The notes beneath the pieces are model-generated. The model was not told the origin of the DNA, searched no databases, and saw only the letters and a list, made by a program, of their open reading frames with translations. The translations under genes and the position numbers were made by a program. 14,762 bases of DNA, from the NCBI GenBank assembly GCA_002342505.1, contig DDQB01000109.1:10996-25757 (forward strand), in the 5' to 3' direction. This document shows, in pieces, positions 14,591 to 14,762 of the stretch. Position 1 is the stretch's first letter; each line of letters opens with the position of its first letter. The stretch comes from Acidaminococcaceae bacterium UBA2453 (GTDB lineage Bacteria; Bacillota; Negativicutes; Acidaminococcales; Acidaminococcaceae).

Positions 14591-14703
14591 AAAACGTTTG
14601 TTTGCTGTAATTATAATAACTAAACAGTTCGTTTGTCAAGAGTTTTATTGCGAACGTTCGAAATATTTTTATCCGTTCGTTTGCATTATGTAATTTGTGT
14701 TCG
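14591..14703. promoter_or_regulatory. Cluster of GTTCG/CGAAC repeats, candidate LexA-type operators
   Basis: Three copies of an 11-mer close to NGTTYGTTTGY occur at 14595-14605, 14626-14636 and 14674-14684, with a perfect palindrome CGAACGTTCG at 14651-14660 and another GTTCG at 14699-14703. The minus-strand site CAAACAAACGTTTT (14604-14591) matches 12 of 14 positions of the Gram-positive LexA box CGAACRNRYGTTYG and covers the start of transcription. The middle copy overlaps the -35 box. Repressor binding is inferred from these positions. Confidence 0.5.
14610..14639 (-). promoter_or_regulatory. Promoter of the LysM gene
   Basis: On the minus strand TTGACA (14639-14634) and TATAAT (14615-14610) are both perfect and 18 nt apart. 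The start of transcription would be near 14603, about 30 nt before the ATG. Confidence 0.85.
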
Positions 14704-14717
14704 AAAGTTGTGCGCGG

Positions 14718-14745
14718 GGCTGCGTCAAGAGACATTGACGCAGCC
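14718..14745. repeat. Perfect inverted repeat near the right edge
   Basis: GGCTGCGTCAA and TTGACGCAGCC form a perfect 11-bp stem with a 6-nt GAGACA loop. Neither strand has a T-run after it, so it is not a standard intrinsic terminator. It may be an RNA hairpin in a leader or 3' end of a gene beyond the window, or a protein-binding site. Confidence 0.6.
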
Positions 14746-14762
14746 ATTCACAAAACGCACCG

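Overview
The window looks like chromosomal DNA from a low-to-mid GC Firmicute, most likely a member of the Negativicutes (Acidaminococcaceae-like). This is inferred from gene content, Shine-Dalgarno-led starts and sigma-A-type promoters. The core block (DUF2232/YybS, GdpP, rplI, dnaB, purA, all on the minus strand) matches the yybS-yybT-rplI-dnaC-purA order of Bacillus, here with purB placed between dnaB and purA. I see no rRNA, tRNA, CRISPR array, phage gene or insertion sequence.

Layout from left to right. (1) 1-2100: a minus-strand biotin-linked pair, bioY followed by a thiolase, with a consensus promoter, GTTAACC-type palindromes and a terminator-like hairpin between the two genes. It resembles part of the BirA-controlled yhfUTS operon of B. 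subtilis. (2) 2237-2490: a gene-free stretch holding a plus-strand promoter, about 215 nt of strongly structured RNA and a strong intrinsic terminator. This is a stand-alone non-coding RNA whose class I could not name. (3) 2613-3104: a DUF3783 protein. (4) 3337-11249: the minus-strand core cluster for purine synthesis (purA, purB), replication (dnaB), ribosomal protein L9, cyclic-di-AMP hydrolysis (gdpP) and a DUF2232 membrane protein, with a good promoter at 11381-11409 and a terminator after purA. (5) 11575-12981: an uncharacterised protein with an acidic N-terminus, a DUF697-like membrane domain and a C-terminal part I do not recognise. (6) 13208-14209: gluQRS on the plus strand, divergent from the previous gene. 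(7) 14245-14574: a YneA-like LysM protein whose promoter is overlapped by GTTCGTTTG repeats and one LexA-box-like site, which suggests SOS control and perhaps a lexA gene just beyond the right edge.

Most of the window is housekeeping. The parts most worth a second look are the unassigned ncRNA, the DUF697-like composite protein, the thiolase lacking the usual C-terminal cysteine, and the repeat-rich control region of the LysM gene.
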